Assembly: GCA_964531675.1 (NCBI GenBank)
Contig: CAZHFW010000018.1
Coordinates: forward strand, 1-64,000
DNA length: 64,000 bases
Direction of reading: 5' to 3'
Source of the DNA: CAZHFW01 sp964531675
Lineage (GTDB): Bacteria > Planctomycetota > Phycisphaerae > Phycisphaerales > UBA1924
Both the position numbers and the translations under genes were made by a program. Below the pieces are notes generated by a model, which was not told the DNA's origin, did not search any database, and was given only the letters and a program-made list of their open reading frames with translations. Positions within the stretch are counted from its first letter, which is position 1. Every line of letters starts with the position of its first letter. Shown one piece after another: positions 53,449 to 62,879 of this stretch.

Positions 53449-55296
53449 TCAAGGCTCCTTGGCGGGAGGCGTCGCGGCGGCGCCCGCGGGATCGGGCTTG
53501 CCCGGATCGATCATCTCGGGCTTGATGGGCTCGGGCGGCGTGTCGGGCGGCTCGTTGAGTTCCGCGGCGCCGAGCTTCTGGAACGAGCCGTCGCGCTTCA
53601 CGCGGAGCTCGTCGGTCTGGAGCAGATACGCCAGCACCGCGTTGCGGAGGTTCGTGCGGGCCGCGTCGCGCTGGTTTTCGGCCTGGAGCAGGTCGTTCTG
53701 CGCGTCCACGATCTTCTGGGGATCGATGGTGTCCTGCTTGAGCTCGACTTCCTCGAGACGACGCCGGTTGATCTCGACCTGCTGTTCCGCGAGGTTGAGC
53801 TGGAACCGCTGGAGCTCGATCTGGCGCACCGCACGGCGCACGGAGACGATGACCTCGTCGCGCAGCCTCTCGAGGTTGCGTTCGCGCTGGTGCATGCGGA
53901 TCTGCGTGGCGCGCAGGGAGAGTTTCTCGATGTCGCGGTCCAGCGGCATGCTGAACTTGGCGCTGGCGCTGTAGTTGGTGTCGTCCGGATCGAAGTACAC
54001 GCCGCCTTCGCGGGTGTCGCTGTCGGTCGGGATCGAGACGTTCCCGTTGAGATCCAGGTCGGGAAGCAGGTTGTTGCGGGCGTTGCTTACGGCGCGGCGG
54101 GCGTCGACGACCTGGTCGCGGGAGTTCTGCAGATCGAGCCTGAAGAGCAAAGCGCGGCGCACCGCCTCGTCGATCGTCACATCGGGCTCGGGCACCTCGA
54201 AGGTGAGGGGCTTGACCTCGATCTTCTGGTTGATGTCCAGTCCGAGCCTGATCTTGTAGCGGTCTTCGGCCAGGATGTACTGTTCGCGGAGCGAGGCCAG
54301 CGACGCGCGGGCCCGCACGACCTGGTTGGCCGCGTTGTTGGTTTCGAACTCGCTCAGTCGCCCGGCGGCGACGCGGGCCGCGGTCGACTCCTGGAGCCTG
54401 ATGAATCCCTCGAGCTGGCGCTTCTGGTTGCCGATCTGGGCCTGGAGTTCGAGCAGATCGAAGTAGTCGGTCGCGATCTCCACAAGGTTCTGGCGGCGGA
54501 AGCGTTCGAACGTGCGCGCCTGATAGATCAGGTCGCGTTCCTGCTGGATGAGGGCTTCCTGCGCGACCAGTCCGGCGCCTCGGAGCAGGGGGATGTTCCC
54601 GCTCAGCACCAGACGCGAGGCCTGCGTGTACTGCTTGGTCGCCTGATCGCGGAGCTGTTCGGTCGCGTCCCACACCCAGGCCGCCTCGGCCTGTCCGCCG
54701 TAGGGAAGCTTCTGCGTCGCCTTGAGGGTGTTGATGATCGAGAGCGTGTGATCGAATCGGCCGTTGTCGCCGCCGCCGATGATGCCGACGGTGGTGTCGT
54801 TGGACAGGCGCGGCCCCCAGCGGTGGCGCTCCTGCAGCAGGCTGATCGCGGCGAGGATGTACTCCTCTTCAGCGGTCAGAAAGTCGCGGCCCGATTTCTG
54901 CGAGATGCGCAGCGCATCCTCGATGGTCAGGGGCAACGCCGGACGGCTGTCGGCGCCCTGCTCGCCCGAGGTGAACTTCTCGAGCATCGCTTCCACGTCG
55001 CGTTTTTCGTCGGCCGCCTTGAACTCGAGCTGATCCGCCGGCGGGTTCACAGTGGACGGGTCCTTGGCGGTCTCTTCCTTGCGCTGCGTCTTGTCGCTCG
55101 GTTTGTCGTTGTATTCGGTGGAGGGCGTCAGCGCGCTCTTGCCAAGCGAGTCGGCGCGCTGGCCCACGACGCGCTCGATGCGCTTGTCGATCGCGTCCAT
55201 CCCCGATGAGCAGCCGCCGGCGAGCAGCAGCAGCGCCAGTGCGGTCGCGCGGGCTGGAGAGAGAGGGGTTTCCTTGGCTGGGCGTCGAGTCGGCAC
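53449..55296 (-). CDS. TolC-family outer-membrane efflux lipoprotein
   Basis: A 615-residue outer-membrane factor. The lipobox A-G-G-C lies near residue 28. Two OEP repeats follow: an N-terminal linker (30-120) then ALPLTIEDALRISQKSGRD, and the coiled-coil helices RASLASLREQYILAEDRYK and RQIELQRFQLNLAEQQVEINRRRLEEVELKQ. It would form the exit duct of RND or ABC exporters. No inner-membrane partner is adjacent. GTG 55296 is favoured by GGAGG 8 nt upstream. The Pro-rich C-terminus is unusual. Confidence 0.85.
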   Translation of the reverse strand: MPTRRPAKETPLSPARATALALLLLAGGCSSGMDAIDKRIERVVGQRADSLGKSALTPSTEYNDKPSDKTQRKEETAKDPSTVNPPADQLEFKAADEKRDVEAMLEKFTSGEQGADSRPALPLTIEDALRISQKSGRDFLTAEEEYILAAISLLQERHRWGPRLSNDTTVGIIGGGDNGRFDHTLSIINTLKATQKLPYGGQAEAAWVWDATEQLRDQATKQYTQASRLVLSGNIPLLRGAGLVAQEALIQQERDLIYQARTFERFRRQNLVEIATDYFDLLELQAQIGNQKRQLEGFIRLQESTAARVAAGRLSEFETNNAANQVVRARASLASLREQYILAEDRYKIRLGLDINQKIEVKPLTFEVPEPDVTIDEAVRRALLFRLDLQNSRDQVVDARRAVSNARNNLLPDLDLNGNVSIPTDSDTREGGVYFDPDDTNYSASAKFSMPLDRDIEKLSLRATQIRMHQRERNLERLRDEVIVSVRRAVRQIELQRFQLNLAEQQVEINRRRLEEVELKQDTIDPQKIVDAQNDLLQAENQRDAARTNLRNAVLAYLLQTDELRVKRDGSFQKLGAAELNEPPDTPPEPIKPEMIDPGKPDPAGAAATPPAKEP

Positions 55297-55388
55297 GCGC
55301 TGGGCCTCCGATGCTTTGGCGTGAACGCAATGAGGATGCGCCGGCGCTCCGTGCCCGACGCCAAACCCCAGAACCCCAGAGGGGTCGG

Positions 55389-55394
55389 AGTGTA
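55389..55394 (-). promoter_or_regulatory. Putative -10 hexamer (TACACT) of tolC
   Basis: TACACT on the minus strand, about 93 nt upstream of GTG 55296, within GTTACACTCCGAC like other TANNNT boxes here. No -35 recognised. Confidence 0.35.
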
Positions 55395-55578
55395 ACCCGT
55401 TGGACCGCCGAGACATCGATCGGGTTCCGGCTGGGTTTTGGTCGTTTGAGAACCGAGATTGGCAGTCCTACCCTTGAGGCTTTCCTCTATCCAGCGTAGT
55501 GACCAAGGGAAAACCCCGGGCCGCTTCCGAATGAGACACGCTTCCCCGTCGCTGGCGGGGGACCCAGGAGCCCACGCG

Positions 55579-58512
55579 ATGCCCAGCGTGACCTATGACG
55601 GGCGCAGTTTCATGCTCGACGGCCGGCGCGTCTGGCTGGTCGGCGGCACGGTGCATTACACGCGCGTGCCGCGCGAGCACTGGGCCGATCGCATCCATGC
55701 CGCCAAGCTCCTGGGCGTCAACGTCATTCAGACCACCGTCGTCTGGTCCCGTCACGAACCAAGGCCGGGCGTCTTTGATTTCAAGGGCGACAACGATCTT
55801 CGTCACTTCGTCCAGCTCGTCGGCGCCGCCGGGATGTACTGCGTCCTGCGCATGGGTCCGTTCGTCGGCGAAGGCCTGGACATGGGCGGTCTGCCCGCGT
55901 GGGTGCTCGAGCTTCCCAATGTCAAGCTCCGCACCAACAACGCGCCGTATCTCGAGGCCTGCTCGCGATTCCTGACCGCGGCCAGCGAACAGCTGCGCGA
56001 CTTGCAGGTGACCAGCCCGGGCAAGGGCGGCCCGGTGCTCATGGTGCAGAACGAGAGCGCCTGGACCTGCGGCGACGACACGCTCGCGTCGGGTTACCTG
56101 GGCGAGCTCATCCGTTATCAGCGCGAGGGCGGGCTCAACGTTCCCGTGCTCAACGCCAACAACCTCTGGCAGAGCGTGGAAGGCGAGATCGATTGCTGGT
56201 CCGGCGCGGGCGAACTGCTCGGCACGATGCGCCAGCTCGGCGCGGTGCGCTCGGATCGCCCCAAGATGGTCGCGGGCTTCGAGATCGGGCGTCGCCCGGT
56301 CTTCGGCCACACGCCCGGGGCTTCGGTTTCGCCCTGGTCGATCCAGCGGCGTCTGGCGGAGGTGCTCGCGGGCGGCGCGCAGTACATGATCGATCCGGCG
56401 GTGGGGGGCGGGAGCTTCGGCTTCAGCGCCGGCCGCGATCCGGAATCGGTCGATGGTTTCTTCTTTTCGGGGGATGACGCTTCGGCACCGGTGCTCGGAA
56501 CGGGCGCCGCGGGAGCTTCGTTCCACGCGATCCGCCGCATCACGACGTTCGCGACGCGCTTCGGCCGCCTCTTCGCCAACCTCGATCCCGCGTACCAGCC
56601 CGTGGTGCTCGACCCGGGCCCGCAGGGCGACGCCAAGGGCGCCAGGGCCAAGGCGCAGGCCGCGACGCCCGCCAACGCCAAGGGCGTGGTCCACATCAAC
56701 GGCACCCAGGGCGGCGTCGTGTTCGTCTTCGGCGAGGAAGCCTCGTCCGGCGCGTCACGCGAAGCGACGCTCCTCATGCCCGATGGATCCACCTTGCCTG
56801 TCAACCTCGGGCAGCAGTCGGTCGTCTGGTGCGTGCTCGATGTTCAGGTCGGCGGCCGTTACAGCGTGGACTACTGCAACCTGTGCGCGATGGGCGCCGT
56901 CGGTCGCGTCTTTGTCTGCTACGGCCCCGCGGGCGCTCGCGCCATGCTCAGCGTCAATGGCTCGCCTCTGGAAACGGTCGTCCCCTCGGGCAAGACGCCC
57001 AGCGTCGTCGAGCACGAAGGCCTTATGGTCGTCGTCTGCTCCGAGGATCAGATCGACCATGTGTACATCAGCGATGACGCGGTGTATCACGGCGTCGCGG
57101 GACTGACGACCAACGGCAAGCCGATCGCCGCTGCGGGTCAGCGCTCGTGCCTCAAGATCGCCTCCGACGGCACCGTCTCCAATCCCGCGGCGGAGCAGTT
57201 CAAGAGCATCGCTGCGCCGGGCCCGATCACGCTCAGCAAGTGGACCACCGCGGGCGCTTCGGATTACGTGGATGGTTCCAGCGCACGCTTTGCGAGCATC
57301 ACGGGCCCCGCCGAACTGGGCCGCCTGGGCGCTCCCTATGGCTATGGCTGGTACCGCCTGTCGATGAAGTCATCCACCGCGCACCGGGCTCACGTCCGTG
57401 CGCCGGGCTCGGGGGATCGCCTCCACCTGTTCCTCGACGGCGAGCCCCTTGGCGTCCTGGGCGTTGGTCCGGGCGCCAGCGATGAGGTCGTCGTTCCCCT
57501 CAAGAAGCAGCAGAACCTGGTCGTGCTCGCGGAGAACGCGGGCCGCTTCTCGGGCGGCGCGTGCCTTGGCGAACCCAAGGGCCTGATCGGCCATCTGCTC
57601 GAGTGCGAAGAGATCAAGGCGGGCAAGCCCAAGCTCCAGAACGGGCAGCCCGTTGATCCGCTCACCTTCCGCGCGCCCCTCTGGGAGCTCCGCCCGGGTG
57701 ATGCGACGCTCGCGGCACGACTGACCTGGGCGATGCCGCACCGCAAGAAGGGCGATCTGCTCATCGTCATCCGTCAGATGACCGGCCGCGGCCTCGTGCT
57801 GCTCAACGACAAGCCCGTCGCGTTCGTGGATCGCTCGGGCCCGAGCAGCCTGGTGCTCACCGACGAGCAGCTCGGTCGCGGGAACGCGACGATCCAGATC
57901 GCCATGCTCCCCGAAGGCGTCTTCGCCGGCGGGGCGCACGATCAGGAGATCATCCTCAAGCACGCTCCCGAGGTCTCGTTCTACGAGGTCGCAGCGGTGC
58001 TTTCCGCCAAGGCTGAGTGGTCCTTCGCCAAGTGGGACGCTCCGGGCGCGACGATGTACGAAGCCCCCAAGGCCCGCGGCCCGCATCTGCCGGCGTGGTG
58101 GAAGTCCTCCTTCCAGGTCCCCGAGACCGACGCAGCGGCGATGTTCGAACTGACGGGCGTCACCAAGGGGCAGGTCTACATCAACGGCCGGCACCTGGGG
58201 CGCTTCTTTGTCTCCACCCCCGACGGCAAGGCGGTGACGTCCGGCGAGCGGCTGTTCATCCCGCGCTCCTGGCTGAAGTTCAACGCGGACAACGAGGTGG
58301 TCGTGTTCGACGAGCACGGCGGGAATCCGGGCAAGTGCCGGATCGTGTTCGAGCAGGACCTGCCGATCGTGGCGCGGTTCGTGCCCGATCCGCCCACGCC
58401 TCCTCCTCCGCCTCCACCCCCGCCCGCGCCGGCCAAGCCCGCCAAGGGCGCCGCCAAGCCCGCGGCGCCCGCGAAGGCTGCCGCTCCCAAAGCGACGGCG
58501 CGTAAGAAGTAA
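55579..58512 (+). CDS. Glycoside hydrolase family 35-like protein
   Basis: A 977-residue protein whose first about 330 residues match GH35 beta-galactosidases (WLVGGTVHYTRVPREHWADRI, G-V-N-V-I-Q-T-T-V-V-W, M-V-Q-N-E-S with the likely acid/base Glu). The nucleophile region is probably the Glu of M-V-A-G-F-E-I-G. Large beta-rich C-terminal domains follow, then a Pro9 run and a Lys/Ala/Pro tail (945-977). No signal peptide is evident, so location is uncertain. ATG 55579 has AGGAG 8 nt upstream. Confidence 0.8.
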   Translation: MPSVTYDGRSFMLDGRRVWLVGGTVHYTRVPREHWADRIHAAKLLGVNVIQTTVVWSRHEPRPGVFDFKGDNDLRHFVQLVGAAGMYCVLRMGPFVGEGLDMGGLPAWVLELPNVKLRTNNAPYLEACSRFLTAASEQLRDLQVTSPGKGGPVLMVQNESAWTCGDDTLASGYLGELIRYQREGGLNVPVLNANNLWQSVEGEIDCWSGAGELLGTMRQLGAVRSDRPKMVAGFEIGRRPVFGHTPGASVSPWSIQRRLAEVLAGGAQYMIDPAVGGGSFGFSAGRDPESVDGFFFSGDDASAPVLGTGAAGASFHAIRRITTFATRFGRLFANLDPAYQPVVLDPGPQGDAKGARAKAQAATPANAKGVVHINGTQGGVVFVFGEEASSGASREATLLMPDGSTLPVNLGQQSVVWCVLDVQVGGRYSVDYCNLCAMGAVGRVFVCYGPAGARAMLSVNGSPLETVVPSGKTPSVVEHEGLMVVVCSEDQIDHVYISDDAVYHGVAGLTTNGKPIAAAGQRSCLKIASDGTVSNPAAEQFKSIAAPGPITLSKWTTAGASDYVDGSSARFASITGPAELGRLGAPYGYGWYRLSMKSSTAHRAHVRAPGSGDRLHLFLDGEPLGVLGVGPGASDEVVVPLKKQQNLVVLAENAGRFSGGACLGEPKGLIGHLLECEEIKAGKPKLQNGQPVDPLTFRAPLWELRPGDATLAARLTWAMPHRKKGDLLIVIRQMTGRGLVLLNDKPVAFVDRSGPSSLVLTDEQLGRGNATIQIAMLPEGVFAGGAHDQEIILKHAPEVSFYEVAAVLSAKAEWSFAKWDAPGATMYEAPKARGPHLPAWWKSSFQVPETDAAAMFELTGVTKGQVYINGRHLGRFFVSTPDGKAVTSGERLFIPRSWLKFNADNEVVVFDEHGGNPGKCRIVFEQDLPIVARFVPDPPTPPPPPPPPPAPAKPAKGAAKPAAPAKAAAPKATARKK

Positions 58513-58594
58513 GGCGGGGTCGATGATGTGATCAAACCCGGACGCGCCCGCGGCGCGTGTGGTACGCTGCGCCCGCGCATGTCGGGAGGATTCG

Positions 58595-59146
58595 ATGACG
58601 TACATCCACATCTGGGCGGAGGCTGCGGCGTTCGCGGCGCGGGCGCACGAAGAGCACTACCGCAAGGACGGGAAAACGCCTTACTTCTCGCACCCGGTGC
58701 GGGTCGCGATGACCCTGATGTACGTCTTTGAGTGTCATGACGCCAAGGCCCTTGCTGCGGCGTTCCTGCACGACACGATCGAGGACTCGACGACGGACTA
58801 CGACGACGTCGCCAAGCGATTCGGGAAGGAAGTCGCGGACATGGTCGCGGCGCTGACCAAGAACATGATCCTTCCCAAGAAACGCCGTGAGGCGGATTAC
58901 GACCAGAGGCTCGCGAAGGCCGACTGGCGGGCCAGGCTCGTGAAGCTCGCGGACCAGTACGACAACTACTCGGACGCGGTGATGCGGGCCCCGAATCAGC
59001 CGGGGAAGAAGAAGCGGGAGACCGCGGTGAAGGTCCGCCGCGCGATCAGGCTGGCGCAGCCCGACGCCAAGAAGCACCCGGAGACGGCGCGGGCGATCAA
59101 GGCCTGCCGGGCGCTGCTCGCCCGAGGACCACGCAACCGCGACTGA
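58595..59146 (+). CDS. HD-domain hydrolase (RelA/SpoT-hydrolase or MESH1-like)
   Basis: A 183-residue HD protein. The metal ligands are His33 (S-H-P), His59-Asp60 and a later Asp in VKLADQYDN; the E63-D64 pair (H-D-T-I-E-D-S) also matches RelA/SpoT hydrolases. It may hydrolyse (p)ppGpp or another nucleotide; synthetase and ACT domains are absent. Shine-Dalgarno GGGAGGA 5 nt before ATG 58595. Confidence 0.85.
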   Translation: MTYIHIWAEAAAFAARAHEEHYRKDGKTPYFSHPVRVAMTLMYVFECHDAKALAAAFLHDTIEDSTTDYDDVAKRFGKEVADMVAALTKNMILPKKRREADYDQRLAKADWRARLVKLADQYDNYSDAVMRAPNQPGKKKRETAVKVRRAIRLAQPDAKKHPETARAIKACRALLARGPRNRD

Positions 59147-59227
59147 GCAGCATCGCCGCTGGGAACTTCCGAGCGTGTGCCGGGAGTCGAGCGCCGGGAG
59201 TGGTCCCGTCGGTCCTTACAGTCTGGA

Positions 59228-60382
59228 TTACTCGTCGACGCGGATGCCGACGCCGGCTTGGCGGAGCTGGCTCCGCAGTTCTTCAATGCGGCGCTGCGCC
59301 AGATCGACGCGCTGCTGGGCCGAGGCCCGCTGCGGCTTGCCCAGCCCCGGGTCCATGAGCATGGTCATGGCGGTCTGCATCTCGCTGAGCTGGCGGTTGA
59401 TCTCGGACTGGATGTCCGTGATGCGACGCATGTCCGGGCGCTGGAATCGCACGCCCTCGCGGCGCACGCCCATCTCGGGCTCGCCGAACGGATTGGCCTC
59501 GCGCATGGCCTGCTCGGGCAGGCCGCGCGGTTCGCCCGCCGCGACCAGGAACGGGATGAGGCCCTCGACGTCCACGGCCGCGGGATCAATGCCCTGGGCC
59601 TTGGCCTGCTGGGCCAGTCCGACCGCTCGATCGTGCTGGCTGCGCTGCATCTCCGCGCGGGCCTGCGTCCAGCCCGCGGGAAGCAGCGGGGGACGGAGCA
59701 CGCTGGAAGCCTGACCCTGGGTGCCCAGCGCCGCGAGGCGCTCAAGGCGACGGCTCCACGCTTCACTGAGCGTTGAGGAGTCGGGACCGCGGCGGCCCAC
59801 GCCCATCTGCATGCGCGGCAGATCCGAGTAGTTGCCGATCTTGCACGTGACGTTCACGCGGTGCCCATCGCGGATCACCGAGATCGTGACCTCGTCCCCG
59901 GGATCGTGCGACAGGATCTCCGCGGAGATCGAGTTCATGAGGTCGTAGCGGTTCTCCTCGAACTTCGTGGAGCCGATGGCCACGATCGCGTCGCCGGGCT
60001 TGAGGACCCGCATCGAGTCGAAGTTCTCGATGCATCCGCCGATGAACGCGCCCCGGCCCGAGCGTGGGCCGTTGAGGTTGTCCCAGCTCACACCCAGCGC
60101 GCCGCGGGGCTCGCGGAAGAAGAGCTGTTCGCCCGCCTGGCAGAGCCTGACGCGCTGCTCGGGCGTGAGGTCCGCGCGGGCAAGCTCGGCTTCGATCTGC
60201 TTGAGCTTGAATGAGCTCCCCGGCGCGTAGAGCGCTTCGGTCGCCTGCTGGCGCTTGTTGAACGAGTCGTCGTTGAGCTGGGTGATCAGGCGATCCAGCG
60301 AGGGTTCCGACGCGATCGCGCTCGCGCACGGAAGCGCGGCAAGGATCGCACCGATCAGTCTGATGCAGGTCGCGTGCCTCAT
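59228..60382 (-). CDS. Exported PDZ-domain protein with coiled-coil C-terminus
   Basis: A 384-residue protein: signal peptide to about residue 24 (ALPCASAIAS), a helical segment to about 80, a PDZ-like domain at about 90-180 (G-A-F-I-G-G-C-I, V-L-K-P-G-D-A-I-V-A-I-G, DEVTISVIRDGHRV), then a long helical C-terminus (SEINRQLSEMQTAMTML, RASAQQRVDLAQRRIEELRSQ). No protease catalytic motif is seen, so it is probably a scaffold or substrate-recognition factor. ATG 60382 starts the signal peptide; 60403 is 7 codons longer and has GATAAT just upstream. Confidence 0.7.
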   Translation of the reverse strand: MRHATCIRLIGAILAALPCASAIASEPSLDRLITQLNDDSFNKRQQATEALYAPGSSFKLKQIEAELARADLTPEQRVRLCQAGEQLFFREPRGALGVSWDNLNGPRSGRGAFIGGCIENFDSMRVLKPGDAIVAIGSTKFEENRYDLMNSISAEILSHDPGDEVTISVIRDGHRVNVTCKIGNYSDLPRMQMGVGRRGPDSSTLSEAWSRRLERLAALGTQGQASSVLRPPLLPAGWTQARAEMQRSQHDRAVGLAQQAKAQGIDPAAVDVEGLIPFLVAAGEPRGLPEQAMREANPFGEPEMGVRREGVRFQRPDMRRITDIQSEINRQLSEMQTAMTMLMDPGLGKPQRASAQQRVDLAQRRIEELRSQLRQAGVGIRVDE

Positions 60383-60513
60383 GGGGTCGCCCGGAAGGAC
60401 CATGGATTATCGCAGGGATCCGCCCGCCGTGCTGAGGCTAGCAGCGACAAACAACAAATTGGCATCTGAGGCCCGTCAGGCCCGAGAATTGCGTGCTCCG
60501 GCCCGCGCCTGGC

Positions 60514-61401
60514 TCATTCGACGTTCTGGGCCTGTTCCTTGATCCGGTCGATGGCGCCCTTCACCTCCACGATCTGCTTGGAAATCCCCGCGTCGGGGGA
60601 CTTGCTGGCGATCGTGTTGGCCTCGCGGAGCATCTCCTGGGCCAGGAAGTCGAGCGTGCGTCCGAGGGGACGATCGTCGCTTGAGGTGAGCAGTTCGCCG
60701 AACTGATCCAGGTGGGCGTTGAGCCTGGCGATCTCTTCGGCGATGTCCGTGCGTTCGGCGTACACCGCGATCTCGCGGATCAGATCGCCCGGCTCGATCG
60801 AGATCTCGGCCTCGGCGATCATGGAGTCGATGCGCGTCTTGAGCCGCTTTTCGTAGTCGGCGACCACGGTCGGCGCACGCTCGGCGATGCACGTCAGGCG
60901 CGACGCGATGAACTGGCGGTGCGAGAGGAGTTCCTCGCGGAGCACGCCACCCTCGCGGCGGCGCATGTCGATCAGGCCGTTGATCGCCTTGTCCAGAAGC
61001 TGCGTCAGGGCCTTGCGGGCCCCCTGCAGACGACGCTCCTCATCGCCCGGCGGCTGGAGCACGCCCGGCAGATCAAGCAACGCGCCCAGGTCGAGCTTCA
61101 CATCCGAGCCGATCTGAGGAAGGGCCTTGAGCTGATCGATGTAGCGTTGCAGGGCCCGCGTGTTGATCTCGTACGCCGCGTTGGCCGAATCGTCGGAGCA
61201 GGAGATGCTCAGCGTGATCGTCCCGCGGTCCAGGCGCTTGCGGAGCTGGGCCTCCATGTCGGCCTCGAGGCCCTGCAGCTGGTCGGGCAGGCGGATGACG
61301 GCCTTGAAGTACTTGTTGTTCAGCGAGCGGAGTTCGACGAAGTAGTGCACGCCTTCGACTTGCGCCGAGGCCTCACCAAAGCCGGTCATGCTTCGGATCA
61401 C
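60514..61401 (-). CDS. yicC: YicC-family endoribonuclease
   Basis: A 295-residue YicC/YloC protein with the family start M-I-R-S-M-T-G-F-G, the N-terminal strand motif VELRSLNNKYF, and the C-terminus LGRTLDFLAQEMLREANTIASKSPDAGIS...IKEQAQNVE, which is nearly invariant in the family. E. coli YicC is reported to act as an endoribonuclease on small RNAs. Start is GTG 61401. secG lies 65 bp upstream on the same strand. Confidence 0.93.
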   Translation of the reverse strand: MIRSMTGFGEASAQVEGVHYFVELRSLNNKYFKAVIRLPDQLQGLEADMEAQLRKRLDRGTITLSISCSDDSANAAYEINTRALQRYIDQLKALPQIGSDVKLDLGALLDLPGVLQPPGDEERRLQGARKALTQLLDKAINGLIDMRRREGGVLREELLSHRQFIASRLTCIAERAPTVVADYEKRLKTRIDSMIAEAEISIEPGDLIREIAVYAERTDIAEEIARLNAHLDQFGELLTSSDDRPLGRTLDFLAQEMLREANTIASKSPDAGISKQIVEVKGAIDRIKEQAQNVE

Positions 61402-61466
61402 GCGGATGCTCCAGAATGCGCCCCAGGCGGACGCTTCGAGGGAAGAGGGCTCGAACCTCGCCGAGT

Positions 61467-62030
61467 TTAAGACTTTGGCGCGGGCTGGGCGGGCTTGGAA
61501 TCAGTCCCGGAGGCCGGGGCCGGCGCGGGCGTCGTGCCTGCAGGGGCGGGCGTCGTTGCCGGGGTTGCTGCCGGAGCGGATCCCGCCGGAGCAGCCGGGG
61601 TGTCGGTCTTGGGGGCTTCGGTCTTGGGCTGCTCGGTCTTGCTCTGGTCCGCGGGAGCGGCGCCATCGGCGGGAGCGCCCTGATCCGAGCTCACCGGGGC
61701 CGTGCCGGGCGTCCGGCTGGCTGCGGGTGTCGGGTCCGGGGCGCTGGGCCGCAGCGCGAAGTTCAGACCGATGGACATGCCCACGAAGAGCACGAACACG
61801 ACGATCGTGAAAATGGTCAGGGCGTCGCCGGTCTTGGTGCCGAAGGCGGTCTGGCCCGAGCCCGCGCCGGAGCCGAACGCTCCAGCCAACCCGCCACCCT
61901 GCGGGCGCTGGATGAGCACCGTGAGCATGAGCAGCAGGCAGATCAGAACGAAGATCACGCCGAGGATACCGGTGGCCCAGGGGGCCATGCCGAGGGTGAT
62001 CAGGCTGGAAACGCCGAGCATGGGCAGCAT
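61467..62030 (-). CDS. secG: Protein translocase subunit SecG with Ala/Pro tail
   Basis: A 187-residue SecG: two transmembrane helices (TGILGVIFVLICLLLMLTVLIQ and IFTIVVFVLFVGMSIGL) flank the family loop QRPQGGGLAGAFGSG...TAFGTKTGD. SecG assists SecYEG export. The usual protein is about 75-120 residues; here about 85 extra residues of Ala/Pro/Thr follow. GGAG lies about 9 nt upstream of ATG 62030. Linked with yicC. Confidence 0.92.
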   Translation of the reverse strand: MLPMLGVSSLITLGMAPWATGILGVIFVLICLLLMLTVLIQRPQGGGLAGAFGSGAGSGQTAFGTKTGDALTIFTIVVFVLFVGMSIGLNFALRPSAPDPTPAASRTPGTAPVSSDQGAPADGAAPADQSKTEQPKTEAPKTDTPAAPAGSAPAATPATTPAPAGTTPAPAPASGTDSKPAQPAPKS

Positions 62031-62270
62031 GAAACGCTCCGTAAGCAGGAAGGCCGCACACTCCTGGCGGTCCGTTGGGCCCAGAGTCTAGGAGCCTCGC
62101 CCCGCCTTGGGGGACGAGCCCGGACCAATGTTCGGATTTTGATCGGATTGTTTGGCTCGGAATCGGCGTGATGGCGCTGGGAGCAGGGGGGTGCAGCTGG
62201 TTAGTCTCGGAGCGGGAAGGGTCCCGCCGTGCTCACGGCGAGGCATCGGGTCTTGTGTGAGGGAGACAAC

Positions 62271-62879
62271 ATGATCGCGTATGAGACGCGCCGCCTGGCG
62301 CTCGCGTGCGCCAGCGGGGCTTTGGCCGCAATGACTGCGCAGGCCACGCTGGTGTATGACCACCTGATCGCTGCATCGAGCCTGATCGCGACGCCCAACA
62401 TCGAATACGCCGAACGCATCACGCTCGCGCCCGGCCCATCGACGATCACCTCCGCGCGCATGCGGCTCGGACTTTCGGCGCTCACCCCCGACGCCGGGAC
62501 CATCACGCTCTCGTTCTACGCCGACGCAGCGGGCACGCCCGGAACGCTTTTGTTCACCTCGTCGCAGAGTGTCAGCGTCGCCAGCGTTTCCACGCTGGTC
62601 GATTTCACCGGCCTCAGTGTCGCGGCCCCCTCCCCGATGTGGATCTCGTCGCGCTTTGTCTCGACCGGACCGGGAACGGGAGGCTCGCGCCTGTCCATCG
62701 CGGCGCCGCTCGTCGGATCGGTCGACTCCACGCGCATGGTGCGCACCGGCGGCGTCGGCTCATGGACCGCCGAATCCACCAACCGCTGGATCGAGATTCA
62801 GCTCGACTCGGTCCCCACGCCGGGAAGCCTCGCGCTGCTCGCGCTCGGAGGCATGGTTGGTTCCAGGCGACGTCGTTAA
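62271..62879 (+). CDS. Exported protein with PEP-CTERM-like sorting tail
   Basis: A 202-residue secreted protein: signal peptide to about residue 25, a beta-sandwich-like body (TITSARMRLGLSALTPDAGTITLSFY, RFVSTGPGTGG), and the tail V-P-T-P-G-S-L-A-L-L-A-L-G-G-M-V-G-S-R-R-R-R. Its tail matches that of 47603-48220 in layout, so both probably go to the same sorting machinery. GAGGGAG precedes ATG 62271. The 3' end overlaps the convergent gene by 4 bp. Confidence 0.75.
   Translation: MIAYETRRLALACASGALAAMTAQATLVYDHLIAASSLIATPNIEYAERITLAPGPSTITSARMRLGLSALTPDAGTITLSFYADAAGTPGTLLFTSSQSVSVASVSTLVDFTGLSVAAPSPMWISSRFVSTGPGTGGSRLSIAAPLVGSVDSTRMVRTGGVGSWTAESTNRWIEIQLDSVPTPGSLALLALGGMVGSRRRR

Noticed and set aside
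62170..62250. tRNA gene suggested by AGCTGGTTAG
   Set aside because: No T-loop (GGTTCRA), no acceptor pairing and no cloverleaf can be drawn.
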